Origin: Geobacter sp. OR-1
GTDB lineage: Bacteria; Desulfobacterota; Desulfuromonadia; Geobacterales; DSM-12255
Reading direction: 5' to 3'
Assembly: GCF_000813145.1 (NCBI RefSeq)
Contig: NZ_BAZF01000025.1
Coordinates: 1 to 53,788 of the forward strand
Length of the DNA: 53,788 nt
Positions 23,954 through 32,470 of the stretch are shown piece after piece (the stretch's first letter is position 1; each line of letters opens with the position of its first letter). The notes under the pieces were generated by a model. That model did not search any database. It had not been told where the DNA came from and saw nothing but the letters and a program-made list of their open reading frames with translations. The position numbers and the translations under genes were made by a program.

Positions 23954-24457
23954 ATGTACGAATCTGACTCCCACTGTTCCTGGTGCGGCGCACCGTTCCA
24001 GCAGGCAGCGGCATGGCCGCGCCACTGCCTTGAGTGCGGCAACACGACCTACCGCAACCCGATTCCGGTGGTGGTCGTACTGGTCCCGGTACCGGCAGGG
24101 ATCGTGGTGATCAGGAGAAACATCGAACCGCGGAAAGGGACATTGACCCTTCCGGGGGGCTACCTGGACTGCGGGGAAACATGGCAGGAGGGTGCACAGC
24201 GCGAACTGCTGGAAGAAACCGGGATTGAGGTGAAACCGGAGGAGATAAGACTGTATGATGTCTGCAACGGGCTGGACGATACGCTGGTGATATTCGGACT
24301 GGCAACACCGCAACCGGCCGGAACGGTGCAGCCGTTTTCATCGGAAGAAACGACTGAGGTGGCGGTAATAGAGGGGCCGATAGAGCTGGGGTTTACGATG
24401 CATACGCAGGTGGTGGCGCGGTATTTCATGGAGCTGGGGAAATATGGCAGGAAGTAA
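23954..24457 (+). CDS. Nudix hydrolase with N-terminal zinc ribbon
   Basis: A 167-residue protein. Residues 8-30 hold a zinc-ribbon pair (CSWCG, then CLECGN), followed by a complete Nudix box (GGYLDCGETWQEGAQRELLE, then ETGI). This combination is common in nucleotide-sugar or NADH/ADP-ribose pyrophosphatases. It is divergent from mftA and convergent with the hybrid kinase gene, so no operon partner is evident. Its substrate cannot be told from sequence. Confidence 0.88.
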   Translation: MYESDSHCSWCGAPFQQAAAWPRHCLECGNTTYRNPIPVVVVLVPVPAGIVVIRRNIEPRKGTLTLPGGYLDCGETWQEGAQRELLEETGIEVKPEEIRLYDVCNGLDDTLVIFGLATPQPAGTVQPFSSEETTEVAVIEGPIELGFTMHTQVVARYFMELGKYGRK

Positions 24458-24471
24458 TGTGATGTGATGGG

Positions 24472-26112
24472 TCAACCATCCAGCATCTCGCGCACCTTGC
24501 GCAGCAGTTCCAGGGGCTGCACCGGTTTCATGACCAGCTCGGTCCGCTCGTCCAGCAGATCGGAATTAAGGACAAAATCCATGGTGTAGCCGCTGATGAA
24601 GAGCACCCTGGCAGCCGGGTCCTGTTGCTGGATCCGCACGCAGGCATCCTTGCCGCTCAGCCGCGGCATGATCATATCCATCAGAACCAGTTTGATGTCA
24701 CCCCGATGGGCGGCGTACTTCTCCACCGCATCCAGACCGTTGATCGCAGTAAGCACCCGGTAACCGTGGCCGGTCAGGATCTCCTCGACAAGCGCCCGGA
24801 CATCGGCCTCATCTTCGGCCACCAGAATGGTCTCGGTCCCACCGCGCGGCATTGGCTGGATTGCGACCGGCAGCTCAACATCGGTCGCCAGAGTCGCCAG
24901 CGGCAGGTAAAGCTTGAAGGTGGTGCCGATCCCGGGCTCGCTGTAGATGTTGACGAATCCCTTGTGCTGCTTGAGTATTCCGTAAACGATCGCCATGCCG
25001 AGCCCGGTCCCCTTCCCCGGCTCCTTGGTGGTAAAAAACGGTTCGAAGATCTTTTGCCGGGTCTTTTCGTCCATACCAACACCGGTGTCAGATACGGCAA
25101 TGCAGGCGTAACGGCCGGGAGCGGCCCAATTGATTGAGCGCAGCAGCGCTGCATCAACCTCCTGCATCCCGGTCTCGATGGTGAGCACGCCCCCTTTGGG
25201 CATGGCGTCGCGGGCATTGGTGGCCAGGTTTAGCAGCACCTGCTCGATCTGGCCGCTGTCAACGTCGACCAGCAGGTCATGCGGTGTAAAGATTGTTCTG
25301 AGCTGGATATCCTCGCCGATGATCCGGCCGACGAACTCCTGGATATGCTGCACGATCTCCTTGACGTTGGCGATCCGGGTCTTCATCACCTGCTTGCGGC
25401 TGAACGTGAGCAGGTTGCCGGTCAGCTGGGCCGCCTTCTCAGACGCACTCGCAATCTTGCGCACGCTTTCCAGTTGCGGCGGCGCAAGCCCCTCCCCCCG
25501 TTGCAGCACATCGGCATACCCCATGATCACCATCAGGATATTGTTGAAGTCATGGGCAATACCCCCGGCGAGCCGGCCGATCGCCTCCATTTTCTGCGAT
25601 TGCAGCAGTTGCCCTTCCAGCTGCTTCCGCTCGGTAATGTCTTCGGATATCCCGAGCAGGTACTGGGCCACTCCGGAATCGTCGAACAGCGGGATCTTCT
25701 TGGTGTACAGGATCAGGTCGTTGCCACGGCTGGTTTTTACGGTTTCTTCCCGGATTTCGACGAGTTTCCCCCGGGCCAGCACCTCGCGGTCCCGTTGCAC
25801 GAAGGCTGCGGCCTGCTCGGCAGGAAAGATATCGAAATCGTTACGACCGAGCACCCCGTCACGCTTATAACCGAGCAACTCCTCGGCCGCCTTGTTGAAG
25901 ATCACATACCTCAGCTCCTTCGCCTCCTTGGCGAACACTATGGCGGGGATATTGTCGACGATGTTCTTGAGAAAGCGCTCGCTCTGGTCCAGCTCGGCTA
26001 AGCGCTCTTGCAGTTCGGGGTAGTAGGTCTTGCGGAGGGAATATTCGCCGAGACCGGCCAGTTTCTGCTGCAGGGCATCCTGCTCGTCCGCTGCATCAGA
26101 GCGATTCTTCAT
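24472..26112 (-). CDS. PAS-domain hybrid sensor histidine kinase with C-terminal receiver
   Basis: A 546-residue cytoplasmic hybrid kinase. The order is a short coiled N-terminus, a PAS domain (residues about 45-165, [20 protein letters not shown]), HisKA ([15 protein letters not shown]), HATPase ([19 protein letters not shown] and [18 protein letters not shown]) and a receiver with phosphoacceptor in [13 protein letters not shown]. No membrane segment is seen, so the signal is internal. The ATG at 26112 lies 17 bp inside the upstream ErcA-like gene. The tight coupling suggests the ErcA-like protein feeds its signal to this kinase, as proposed for ErcA/ErcS in Pseudomonas ethanol control. Confidence 0.92.
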   Translation of the reverse strand: MKNRSDAADEQDALQQKLAGLGEYSLRKTYYPELQERLAELDQSERFLKNIVDNIPAIVFAKEAKELRYVIFNKAAEELLGYKRDGVLGRNDFDIFPAEQAAAFVQRDREVLARGKLVEIREETVKTSRGNDLILYTKKIPLFDDSGVAQYLLGISEDITERKQLEGQLLQSQKMEAIGRLAGGIAHDFNNILMVIMGYADVLQRGEGLAPPQLESVRKIASASEKAAQLTGNLLTFSRKQVMKTRIANVKEIVQHIQEFVGRIIGEDIQLRTIFTPHDLLVDVDSGQIEQVLLNLATNARDAMPKGGVLTIETGMQEVDAALLRSINWAAPGRYACIAVSDTGVGMDEKTRQKIFEPFFTTKEPGKGTGLGMAIVYGILKQHKGFVNIYSEPGIGTTFKLYLPLATLATDVELPVAIQPMPRGGTETILVAEDEADVRALVEEILTGHGYRVLTAINGLDAVEKYAAHRGDIKLVLMDMIMPRLSGKDACVRIQQQDPAARVLFISGYTMDFVLNSDLLDERTELVMKPVQPLELLRKVREMLDG

Positions 26113-27256
26113 AGACAACCTCAATGTCTCGGCGCGACGCCTTGCGCGGATTGGTCGCCATGCACGGGTCTTTCAGCGCATGATCGCTGAAGAATATGAC
26201 ATCGTCGCGCCCGACCCCCAAACCCTTCAGGGTCCTGACAATGCCGGCCGCGGCCTTGAGCTTCCGGACATGCAGCAACAGGGCGCGCTTCCGCTCAGCT
26301 GACACCATGCCGCGCAGATCCAGCCCCATCGCCTCGGCGATATGGTCGAAACGTTCCGGAACCGCAGAGAAATTGAACTCAATCACATGGTCGAGCAGGA
26401 TCGCGTTGCATTCGCCGTGGGCAATGTCCAGAGCCCCACCCAGGCTGTGGGCCATGGCGTGGTTCGCACCGAGAATGGCGTTGGAAAAGGCCAGGCCGGC
26501 CTGCAGGCTCCCCTGCATCACCTTGGTGCGCAGGCCGAGGTCGTCAGCGGCAGTAATGGACGGCAGCAGGCTGGCGGAAAGGAGGCGGAGGGCTTCGAGG
26601 GCATGCAGATCGGTCATGGTGGACCGGGCGGTCGAGACATACGCCTCGATGGCGTGGGTCATGGCATCGAGGCCGGTGCAAGCCGCAAGATAGGGGTTCA
26701 TGGAGGTCAGGGTCTCGGGGTCGATCAACGCCAGGTCCGGCACCACCGATTTGCTGATGATCGCGAACTTGAGCCGTTCCTGCGGGCTGCTGATGATGGC
26801 GAACTGGGAAACGTCCGCAGACGTGCCGCCGGTGGTCGGCACGCAGATCAGCGGCGGCATCGCGGCCCGCACCAGATCCACACCCTCGAACTCCCGGATA
26901 TGCCGGTGATTCGAGCTGACGATACCGATCCCCTTGGCGCAGTCGATCGGACTGCCGCCGCCCACGGCGATCAGGGCGTTGCACCGCTCCGCCTGGAAAA
27001 ACGCCACCCCGGCCATCACCTCTTCGACCTTGGGATTGGGGGTCACCCCGGTATAGAGCGCATACCCCACCCCGGCCTCTTCCAGGCTGGCAATTACTTC
27101 TGCGGTCCACCCGGCGGCCACCACACCCGGATCGGATACCACCAGCACCTTCCGGCCCCCGAGGTTCTTGGCATAGCGGCCGGCAAGGTGCCGCGAGCCG
27201 ACGCCGAAGATGAATTCGGGAGCAACGAATTTCCGCAGTTCAAATACTTGGGCCAT
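26096..27256 (-). CDS. iron-containing alcohol dehydrogenase-like protein, ErcA type
   Basis: A 386-residue group III (iron-containing) alcohol dehydrogenase-fold protein. It has the NAD-binding GGGSPIDCAKG and the metal ligands in TGLDAMTHAIEAY, AMAHSLGG and IAHGECNAIL. Its N-terminus (FVAPEFIFGVGSRHLAGRYA) and its coupling to a sensor kinase are like ErcA, which acts in regulation of alcohol oxidation in pseudomonads. The metal ligands are all present, so catalysis remains possible. I chose the Met at 27256, which follows AAGG. An upstream in-frame Met at 27289 adds 11 residues. Confidence 0.88.
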   Translation of the reverse strand: MAQVFELRKFVAPEFIFGVGSRHLAGRYAKNLGGRKVLVVSDPGVVAAGWTAEVIASLEEAGVGYALYTGVTPNPKVEEVMAGVAFFQAERCNALIAVGGGSPIDCAKGIGIVSSNHRHIREFEGVDLVRAAMPPLICVPTTGGTSADVSQFAIISSPQERLKFAIISKSVVPDLALIDPETLTSMNPYLAACTGLDAMTHAIEAYVSTARSTMTDLHALEALRLLSASLLPSITAADDLGLRTKVMQGSLQAGLAFSNAILGANHAMAHSLGGALDIAHGECNAILLDHVIEFNFSAVPERFDHIAEAMGLDLRGMVSAERKRALLLHVRKLKAAAGIVRTLKGLGVGRDDVIFFSDHALKDPCMATNPRKASRRDIEVVYEESL

Positions 27257-27345
27257 GTTGTCATCACCTTCCGTTACCGTGCCGGCCATACATCGGCAAA
27301 ACAGAGTTTATTAATCTGTATTCACCGTAATTTTAAAACCTTCGT

Positions 27346-27357
27346 TGATCTTGATCA
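27346..27357. promoter_or_regulatory. short inverted repeat upstream of the ErcA-like gene
   Basis: TGATC-tt-GATCA, a perfect 12-bp inverted repeat in the 261-bp divergent gap between the ErcA-like gene and an MFS gene. No convincing promoter elements were found around it. Operator function is a guess. Confidence 0.3.
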
Positions 27358-27517
27358 GCAACAGCAATAACACCATTTTAGTATACCGGATATTTGCTTT
27401 CATGACAACGTTACCAAGCAATTTACTCGGCAAATATTCATTCCCTCCTTCCCGGCGGAGCGCACGTCCATGCGGCCATGCTGGACAAAACAGGCATAGA
27501 GCGCTTATCATGGCCCC

Positions 27518-28732
27518 ATGCCGCCAACCGTCGAATCGACCCGGAAAATCGGGCTCAACAGCAACATCGCCAAGCTGTACGCCTTCTCCTTCCTGCAGAT
27601 GACCCTCTTCCCGATGGCGATCATCACCCTGTTCTGGAAGGACCGGATCGGCCTGTCGCTCACGCAGATCCTGCTGCTGCAGGGCATCCTTTCCGTGGTC
27701 ATGGCGGTAATGGAATACCCATCCGGCTATGTCAGCGACCGGATCGGCTACCGGGCCGCCCTTACCATCGCCACGGTTACCGGAGTGATCGGCTGGGGGG
27801 TCTATGCCGTTGCCGGCAGCTTTTCCCATGTGCTGGCCGCCGAAATGCTGCTCGGCATCTCCCTCTCCTTTATCAGCGGCTCGGACAGCGCGCTCCTCTA
27901 CGAGACCCTCAAATCCTCCGGCCGCGAGCAGGAATACGCCCGCCTCCAGGGAGGAATGAGCGGCTTCGGCCAGGCCGGCGAAGCCCTGGGAGCACTCTTT
28001 GCCGGAGCGCTCTACGCAGCAGCGCCGCTCCTGCCGTTCATCCTGCAGGTGGGTGTCTGGCTGCTCGCCTTGCTGCTCACTCGCACCCTGGTCGAACCGG
28101 CCCGCGAACCGCACCGGCCGGCCAGCCATCTGGCCGAGGCCTGGCACACGGCGCGTTACGCCTTTCTCGACAACCCGCGGCTGCGGGCCACCATCCTGCT
28201 CAACACCGTGCTCGGCATTGCCTCGTTTTATCCGGTCTGGCTGATCCAGCCCTACATGCAGCATGCCGGGGTGCCGCTCGGCTGGTTCGGCCCGATCTGG
28301 ACCGGCGCCAACCTGACCGTGGCAGTCTGCGCCCTGGCGAGCCACCGGGTGCGAAGCTGGCTGGGGGAACGGGCAATGGTGCTGCTCTTTCTAGCGCTCA
28401 TCTGGCTGGGGTACTGCGGATTGGGACTCAGCGGGGGGATCTGGGGGTTCCTCTGCTATTACCTGCTCACCTGCATGCGGGGGCTGCGGGGACCGATGCT
28501 GCTCGACCATGCGCAGCAGGAGAGCCCGTCAACCCACCGGGCCGGGCTGCTGTCGCTGCAGTCGCTCTGCTTCCGGCTGCTCTTCGTCTGCACCGGCCCG
28601 CTCATCGGCCGGTTGGCCGACAGTGTCGGCGTGCAACAGACCTTCCAGCTTCTCGGTTATGCTTTCCTGGTGGTGCTGCCGCCGCTCGCCTGGCTGTTCC
28701 TGCGGCAGCAGCGGCCTAAAACTGCGGGGTAA
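27518..28732 (+). CDS. MFS transporter
   Basis: A 404-residue protein with about twelve hydrophobic segments. The loop 2-3 MFS signature appears as GYVSDRIGYRAAL, preceded by an acidic/proline helix (VMEYPS). The start has no strong ribosome binding site, so the exact N-terminus is uncertain. It is divergent from the ErcA-like gene and runs into the cytochrome gene: the two stop codons face each other with no gap. No substrate can be inferred. Confidence 0.82.
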   Translation: MPPTVESTRKIGLNSNIAKLYAFSFLQMTLFPMAIITLFWKDRIGLSLTQILLLQGILSVVMAVMEYPSGYVSDRIGYRAALTIATVTGVIGWGVYAVAGSFSHVLAAEMLLGISLSFISGSDSALLYETLKSSGREQEYARLQGGMSGFGQAGEALGALFAGALYAAAPLLPFILQVGVWLLALLLTRTLVEPAREPHRPASHLAEAWHTARYAFLDNPRLRATILLNTVLGIASFYPVWLIQPYMQHAGVPLGWFGPIWTGANLTVAVCALASHRVRSWLGERAMVLLFLALIWLGYCGLGLSGGIWGFLCYYLLTCMRGLRGPMLLDHAQQESPSTHRAGLLSLQSLCFRLLFVCTGPLIGRLADSVGVQQTFQLLGYAFLVVLPPLAWLFLRQQRPKTAG

Positions 28733-29215
28733 TTATTTGGCGTGGCATTCAAAACAAAGCATGCTGCCATTCATGGATGCTGACAGTTGGTTCTTTTCTT
28801 TGTTTTGAAGATCGTGGCAGGAGAGGCATCCAAGTCTGCCATCAACAAACTTTATGGACGCCCTGATGTTATGGATGTTGCGATAACCGTTTTTAGTATA
28901 GGAGATGTTGTTATAATCCGCGCCGATCGGGTGACTGCCGCTGATGGTGGAATTTTCTCCGTGGGAGCGTTTCACGTCCCCACCAGGGCCCAGAGTACCA
29001 TCGTGGCACGCCATGCACCCAGCCGAAATTTCATCAGGCAAGTTATCCCGCTTCTCAAAACTGATCCCCATAACCTTTTGCGTCAGGCTATTCACTTTCA
29101 TCGAAAAGTTGATTCTCTCGTCGTCATCGGCATCGAGAATCTTGCTGTATTCACAAACTGCCATGGCGTTAGCCGCGCTGGCAAGGACGATTATAAAGGT
29201 TATTAGTGTTTTCAT
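28733..29215 (-). CDS. small triheme cytochrome c
   Basis: A 160-residue exported protein with a signal peptide ending near ASAANAMA. It has three haem motifs, CMACH, CLSCH and CFECH; the last is four residues from the C-terminus. Additional His residues (for example in KRSHGENS and GSHPIG) can serve as distal ligands. AGAGGTG precedes the chosen start at 29215. It stands alone at the edge of a stretch of damaged genes and is probably periplasmic. Base composition is lower in GC than the surrounding operons. Confidence 0.9.
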   Translation of the reverse strand: MKTLITFIIVLASAANAMAVCEYSKILDADDDERINFSMKVNSLTQKVMGISFEKRDNLPDEISAGCMACHDGTLGPGGDVKRSHGENSTISGSHPIGADYNNISYTKNGYRNIHNIRASIKFVDGRLGCLSCHDLQNKEKNQLSASMNGSMLCFECHAK

Positions 29216-29258
29216 GGGTTGCACCTCTTGCCGGTATAAAGAGCACGAGTCATACCAT

Positions 29259-29274
29259 TTTCAACCGGTTGAAA
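29259..29274. promoter_or_regulatory. 16-bp perfect palindrome upstream of the triheme cytochrome gene
   Basis: TTTCAACCGGTTGAAA, about 45 bp before the cytochrome start, is a likely operator by position and symmetry. The regulator is unknown. The remaining gap to 29434 shows no gene. Confidence 0.5.
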
Positions 29275-29434
29275 TTACTAGTTGGCACCGGGCCGACTGT
29301 TCAATAAAAGAACAATATCGCCGGCAATTGATGTTTAACTTTCGTGTTTGGATTTATTCATGTGCTGCTGACGGGATATAGACACTTCAGCGCGCAGGAT
29401 GACTCAAGGCAGGGAACTGTGCGATATACCGGGA

Positions 29435-30012
29435 TTAAGGGTTACCCATGTTAATCATTTCAATCGTTGTCAGCACTGACTTATTCGAGACGCGCGGGGC
29501 GTTCACCATATTCCAGGCCACGTACTGCTCAGCATAGGTACTCTCAGCAGACATGCCATCCACGGGAACGATTACCTGCATTCCTTAAGGATCTTCTCCA
29601 GATCTGTCCCGAGGAATTTATCCGGTCCCGATGTCACAACTGGCTCATTCCCGACAGGCGCCAACTCCTTGGCAATGTCGCCAACAGTCGCACCGGCAGA
29701 GATGCTGTACACCACGAAAAGCCCCTTGGCGCGTCCCTTTGTAAGAACTGTTTGCATCTTGGGAATGGAAGCAATGCAACGGGGACGTTTATCGGCATTA
29801 CAGGTCTGTTTGTTAAAATCGAGCAGCAGGAGCGCCGTCACTTTCGGGTCTATTGTCACAGATTTTAATTCCGGCGCCGGCGGCGCCTTCACTGCGTTCC
29901 ATTCTTCAACAATATTCTGTGCTGACGCAGGATAGCAACACAGAACCCACGCACAACAGCAGCAGATAAAAAGTGCGCCGTGCCGGCAAACAGTATTTTG
30001 TATCCTCTTCAT
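29435..30012 (-). pseudogene. exported isochorismatase-family cysteine hydrolase, internally deleted
   Basis: The 5' part (146 codons from 30012) has a signal peptide ending ASAQN. It continues with the isochorismatase fold start (TALLLLDFNKQTC), then SGPDKFLGTDLEKILKE, and stops after ECR. Immediately beyond, in another frame, the family C-terminus resumes as GMQVIVPVDGMSAESTYAEQ and runs to a stop at 29435. The missing middle corresponds to the segment that normally holds the catalytic Cys (the GTAAxGxV region). The joint is within AAGGA at about 29570-29576, consistent with a deletion of some 80 bases between short repeats. The product cannot be active. Confidence 0.8.
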
Positions 30013-30182
30013 TATCCGCTCCTTCTGCCGTCTCGCATCATCTCCACTATCGATCCAACTGTATTTTCCCTAATATTTTCACATTTGACAATTTTCCGGG
30101 AAAAATAAGTTATTTCAAGAGCATAACTCTTTCATGGCGCTTTCAGTACGGACTCCGTACCGGCTAACCCTATTAACGCGCT

Positions 30183-31550
30183 TTATTTCAGGTTGTTAAT
30201 GGTTTTCTTAGCGTCATGGGCCGGCACTACGGCAAAGAAGGGGAGTGTTTTGTCTGCTGAAGCGATTTGTGCCGAAGCCTTATCGATATTAATGCCCACG
30301 GATACCGGGGCATTGCCGGAATTGGATGCCGTTATGTCATAAGCCGAGCTACCCGTGTCCAGTAGCAGGCTTGCAGCAGACGCAGACTTTTTCTCACTCA
30401 CCGTAAAGTCGTAACCATTTTTCTTATTGCTATCGGCCTTCTCTGTCCTCTGTTGACTCACAGCAGGTGGTTCGGTTTTCGCCCCCAACGCCTCCACTGT
30501 CTGCGCCGATTCCCGGACCCGTTCGGCAATGAGGTTCATGACCGTGACGGTCTGCTGAACCACTGCCGATCCGGTCAGGGCCGAGACATTCGCCTGTTCC
30601 GAGCTCTGCGCCGCCATGGTGCAGTTATTGGCGACCTCGTTTGAGGTGACGGCCATCTGCTCGCTCGCCACGGCAATGGTCCCGGCCTGGTTCGCCACGT
30701 CGCCGGCATTGCCGGCCATCATCTCGTAGGCGGAACTGAGCATCCCGGAGGTAGACGAGACCTGGGTGGTGGTCTGGACCAGGCGGAGAACTATGTTGTG
30801 GAATTTCTCCATAAAGGCGTTGAACGCCCGGCACATGTCGCCGACCTCATTTTTGTCCGCATAGCCGATCCGTTGGGTCAGATCGCCGGTGGCTTCGGAG
30901 GAGACCAGGATATCGTGCATCAGGTTCAGGGGGACAAAGAGCCGACGGATCAAAAACCAGGTGATGCCTGCCGCGGTTGCCAGAAAGAGGAGCGCCAGGG
31001 AAGGGATCAGGATCAGCAGGCGGTGGTAGGAGTCGAGATACTCGCTTTTCTTCACGGCCACGGCAAAGGCGCCGACCGTCTCGCCGCGCGAGTTTTTCAG
31101 CGGATCGTAAGCGGCGTAATACGGGACCCCGAGCACCTCGACCTCGCCGCGATACGGCTTGCCGTTGACAATCACCGCCTCATAGGCCGGCCCCTTAAGC
31201 TTGGTACCGAGGGCGCGGCTGCCGTCCTCTTTTACCACCGAGGTGGCGATCCGCGTCTCTTCCATGAAGATCGAGGAGACGCCGCCGCACAGCTCTTTCA
31301 GCCGGTCCGGCAGGTAATTGTCGCCATTGACCGTGTAGCTGCCGACCATGAGCCGTCCACCCTCGATCCGGACATCCATCCCCTTCTGATACAGCAGTTC
31401 CCAGAATGTCTTGAGCCTCGCCTCCTGGGAGGCGACCGCCTTTTCCTCAAGGCTCCGCTTGAAGGTGTACAGGCACAACCCGGTGATACTCGCCAGCGTT
31501 ACCGCAATAATGATCACATTCACCGCGATCAGTTTGGTCCTGATATTCAT
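30183..31550 (-). CDS. chimeric methyl-accepting chemotaxis protein with replaced C-terminus
   Basis: A 455-residue protein. The N-terminal half is a normal chemoreceptor: TM1 (residues 7-29), a Cache-type sensor domain, TM2 (about 180-205), a HAMP domain and the beginning of the signalling coiled coil (VASEQMAVTSNEVANNCTMA). At about residue 357 (base 30479) the sequence changes to 98 unrelated, lower-GC residues (TVSEKKSASAASLLLDTG and so on). The kinase-control hairpin that binds CheA/CheW is absent. It can therefore sense but should not signal as a chemoreceptor. A deletion or insertion that fused it to the tail of another gene is the simplest explanation. Confidence 0.8.
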   Translation of the reverse strand: MNIRTKLIAVNVIIIAVTLASITGLCLYTFKRSLEEKAVASQEARLKTFWELLYQKGMDVRIEGGRLMVGSYTVNGDNYLPDRLKELCGGVSSIFMEETRIATSVVKEDGSRALGTKLKGPAYEAVIVNGKPYRGEVEVLGVPYYAAYDPLKNSRGETVGAFAVAVKKSEYLDSYHRLLILIPSLALLFLATAAGITWFLIRRLFVPLNLMHDILVSSEATGDLTQRIGYADKNEVGDMCRAFNAFMEKFHNIVLRLVQTTTQVSSTSGMLSSAYEMMAGNAGDVANQAGTIAVASEQMAVTSNEVANNCTMAAQSSEQANVSALTGSAVVQQTVTVMNLIAERVRESAQTVEALGAKTEPPAVSQQRTEKADSNKKNGYDFTVSEKKSASAASLLLDTGSSAYDITASNSGNAPVSVGINIDKASAQIASADKTLPFFAVVPAHDAKKTINNLK

Positions 31551-31671
31551 CTGCTACCCCCTGACATCGTTGTCTGTAACTGCTGACGGCTGTTGTTGGG
31601 CGGATTCACACACCCTTAATGAATCGAACGCCGTTTTCATTAGTTTCGGTGGGGGCCAGCGTCTCTACATG

Positions 31672-31703
31672 CGTAATTTACTCGGATTCATGCGTAAATT
31701 ACG
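31672..31703. repeat. inverted repeat in the gap before the chemoreceptor gene
   Basis: CGTAATTTAC (31672-31681) and GTAAATTACG (31694-31703) are perfect 10-bp complements 12 bp apart. They lie in the 254-bp gap downstream of the response regulator and upstream of the chemoreceptor. It could be an operator or a hairpin at the response regulator 3' end. Confidence 0.5.
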
Positions 31704-31804
31704 GTGTCATGACCAGCCGGAACCGGGGCGCAACAATTTCTGCAAAGGTGAAGCGATGCGGGATTGGCAAGGGAGTTTTCAGGAGTGAAGCAGGGGGAAA
31801 GGTT

Positions 31805-32470
31805 CTAAAGAGTGGCCAGCCCGGTGCGCAGGGCGAACCTGATCAGGTCGGCGCTGCTCTTCAGCCGGAGTTTTTTCAGGCATTGCCGGCGAAAGGTATC
31901 GACGGTCTTGTTGGAGATGCCGAGCTGGAAGGCGATACCCTTGGAGCTGAGCCCTTCGGCCAGGAGTTGCAGAACCTCCCGCTCGCGCAGGGTGAGCTGC
32001 GGAAGGGGCTCAGGAGCTGCGGGACGGATGCCGGAGCTGACCAGGAGATCCGATACCCTGGGGCCGAGATAGGTGCCGCGGCCGTTGACGGTGCGTATCC
32101 CCTCGGCCAGGCAGTGACAGTCCGCCTCCTTCAGGAGATACCCCCGGGCGCCGGAGTCAAAGGCGGCCATGATCGTTTCCCGGTCGGAGTTGTCGGTCAG
32201 GACCAGCACCCTGCAGGGGAGCCCTTCGGCAACCGCCCGCCTGGTCGCGTCCAGACCGCTGAGCAGGATGAGCCTGATCTCGGTGACAATGACGTCCGGG
32301 GCCTGCTGCCGGGCCTGATCGAGCAGCGCTTCACCGTCGGCCGTATCGGCAACCACCTCGATATCCTGCTCCCGTTCGAGGAGCGACCGCACCCCCTGGC
32401 GGACTATTGTCTGGCGATCCGCGATCAGGACCTTGATCCGCGGGACTGTCCCAATATGTCTTGCTGTCAT
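31805..32470 (-). CDS. NarL/LuxR-family response regulator with non-canonical receiver
   Basis: A 221-residue protein with an N-terminal receiver (residues 11-125) and a C-terminal LuxR helix-turn-helix (LTLREREVLQLLAEGLSSKG, then ISNKTVDTFRRQCLKKL). The phosphoacceptor position holds Glu (DVIVTEIRL, residue 64), and the acidic pair at the N-terminus is changed to Asp-Arg (LIADRQ). The conserved Lys is kept (LLKEA). Glu can mimic phospho-Asp, so the regulator may be constitutively active or controlled by something other than phosphorylation. The start at 32470 overlaps the glycerol dehydrogenase stop (ATGA). Confidence 0.88.
   Translation of the reverse strand: MTARHIGTVPRIKVLIADRQTIVRQGVRSLLEREQDIEVVADTADGEALLDQARQQAPDVIVTEIRLILLSGLDATRRAVAEGLPCRVLVLTDNSDRETIMAAFDSGARGYLLKEADCHCLAEGIRTVNGRGTYLGPRVSDLLVSSGIRPAAPEPLPQLTLREREVLQLLAEGLSSKGIAFQLGISNKTVDTFRRQCLKKLRLKSSADLIRFALRTGLATL

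Noticed and set aside
27311-28345. Minus-strand frame of 344 codons opposite the MFS gene at 27518
   Set aside because: The plus-strand reading gives a clear twelve-helix transporter, while the antisense product is a charged low-complexity sequence.
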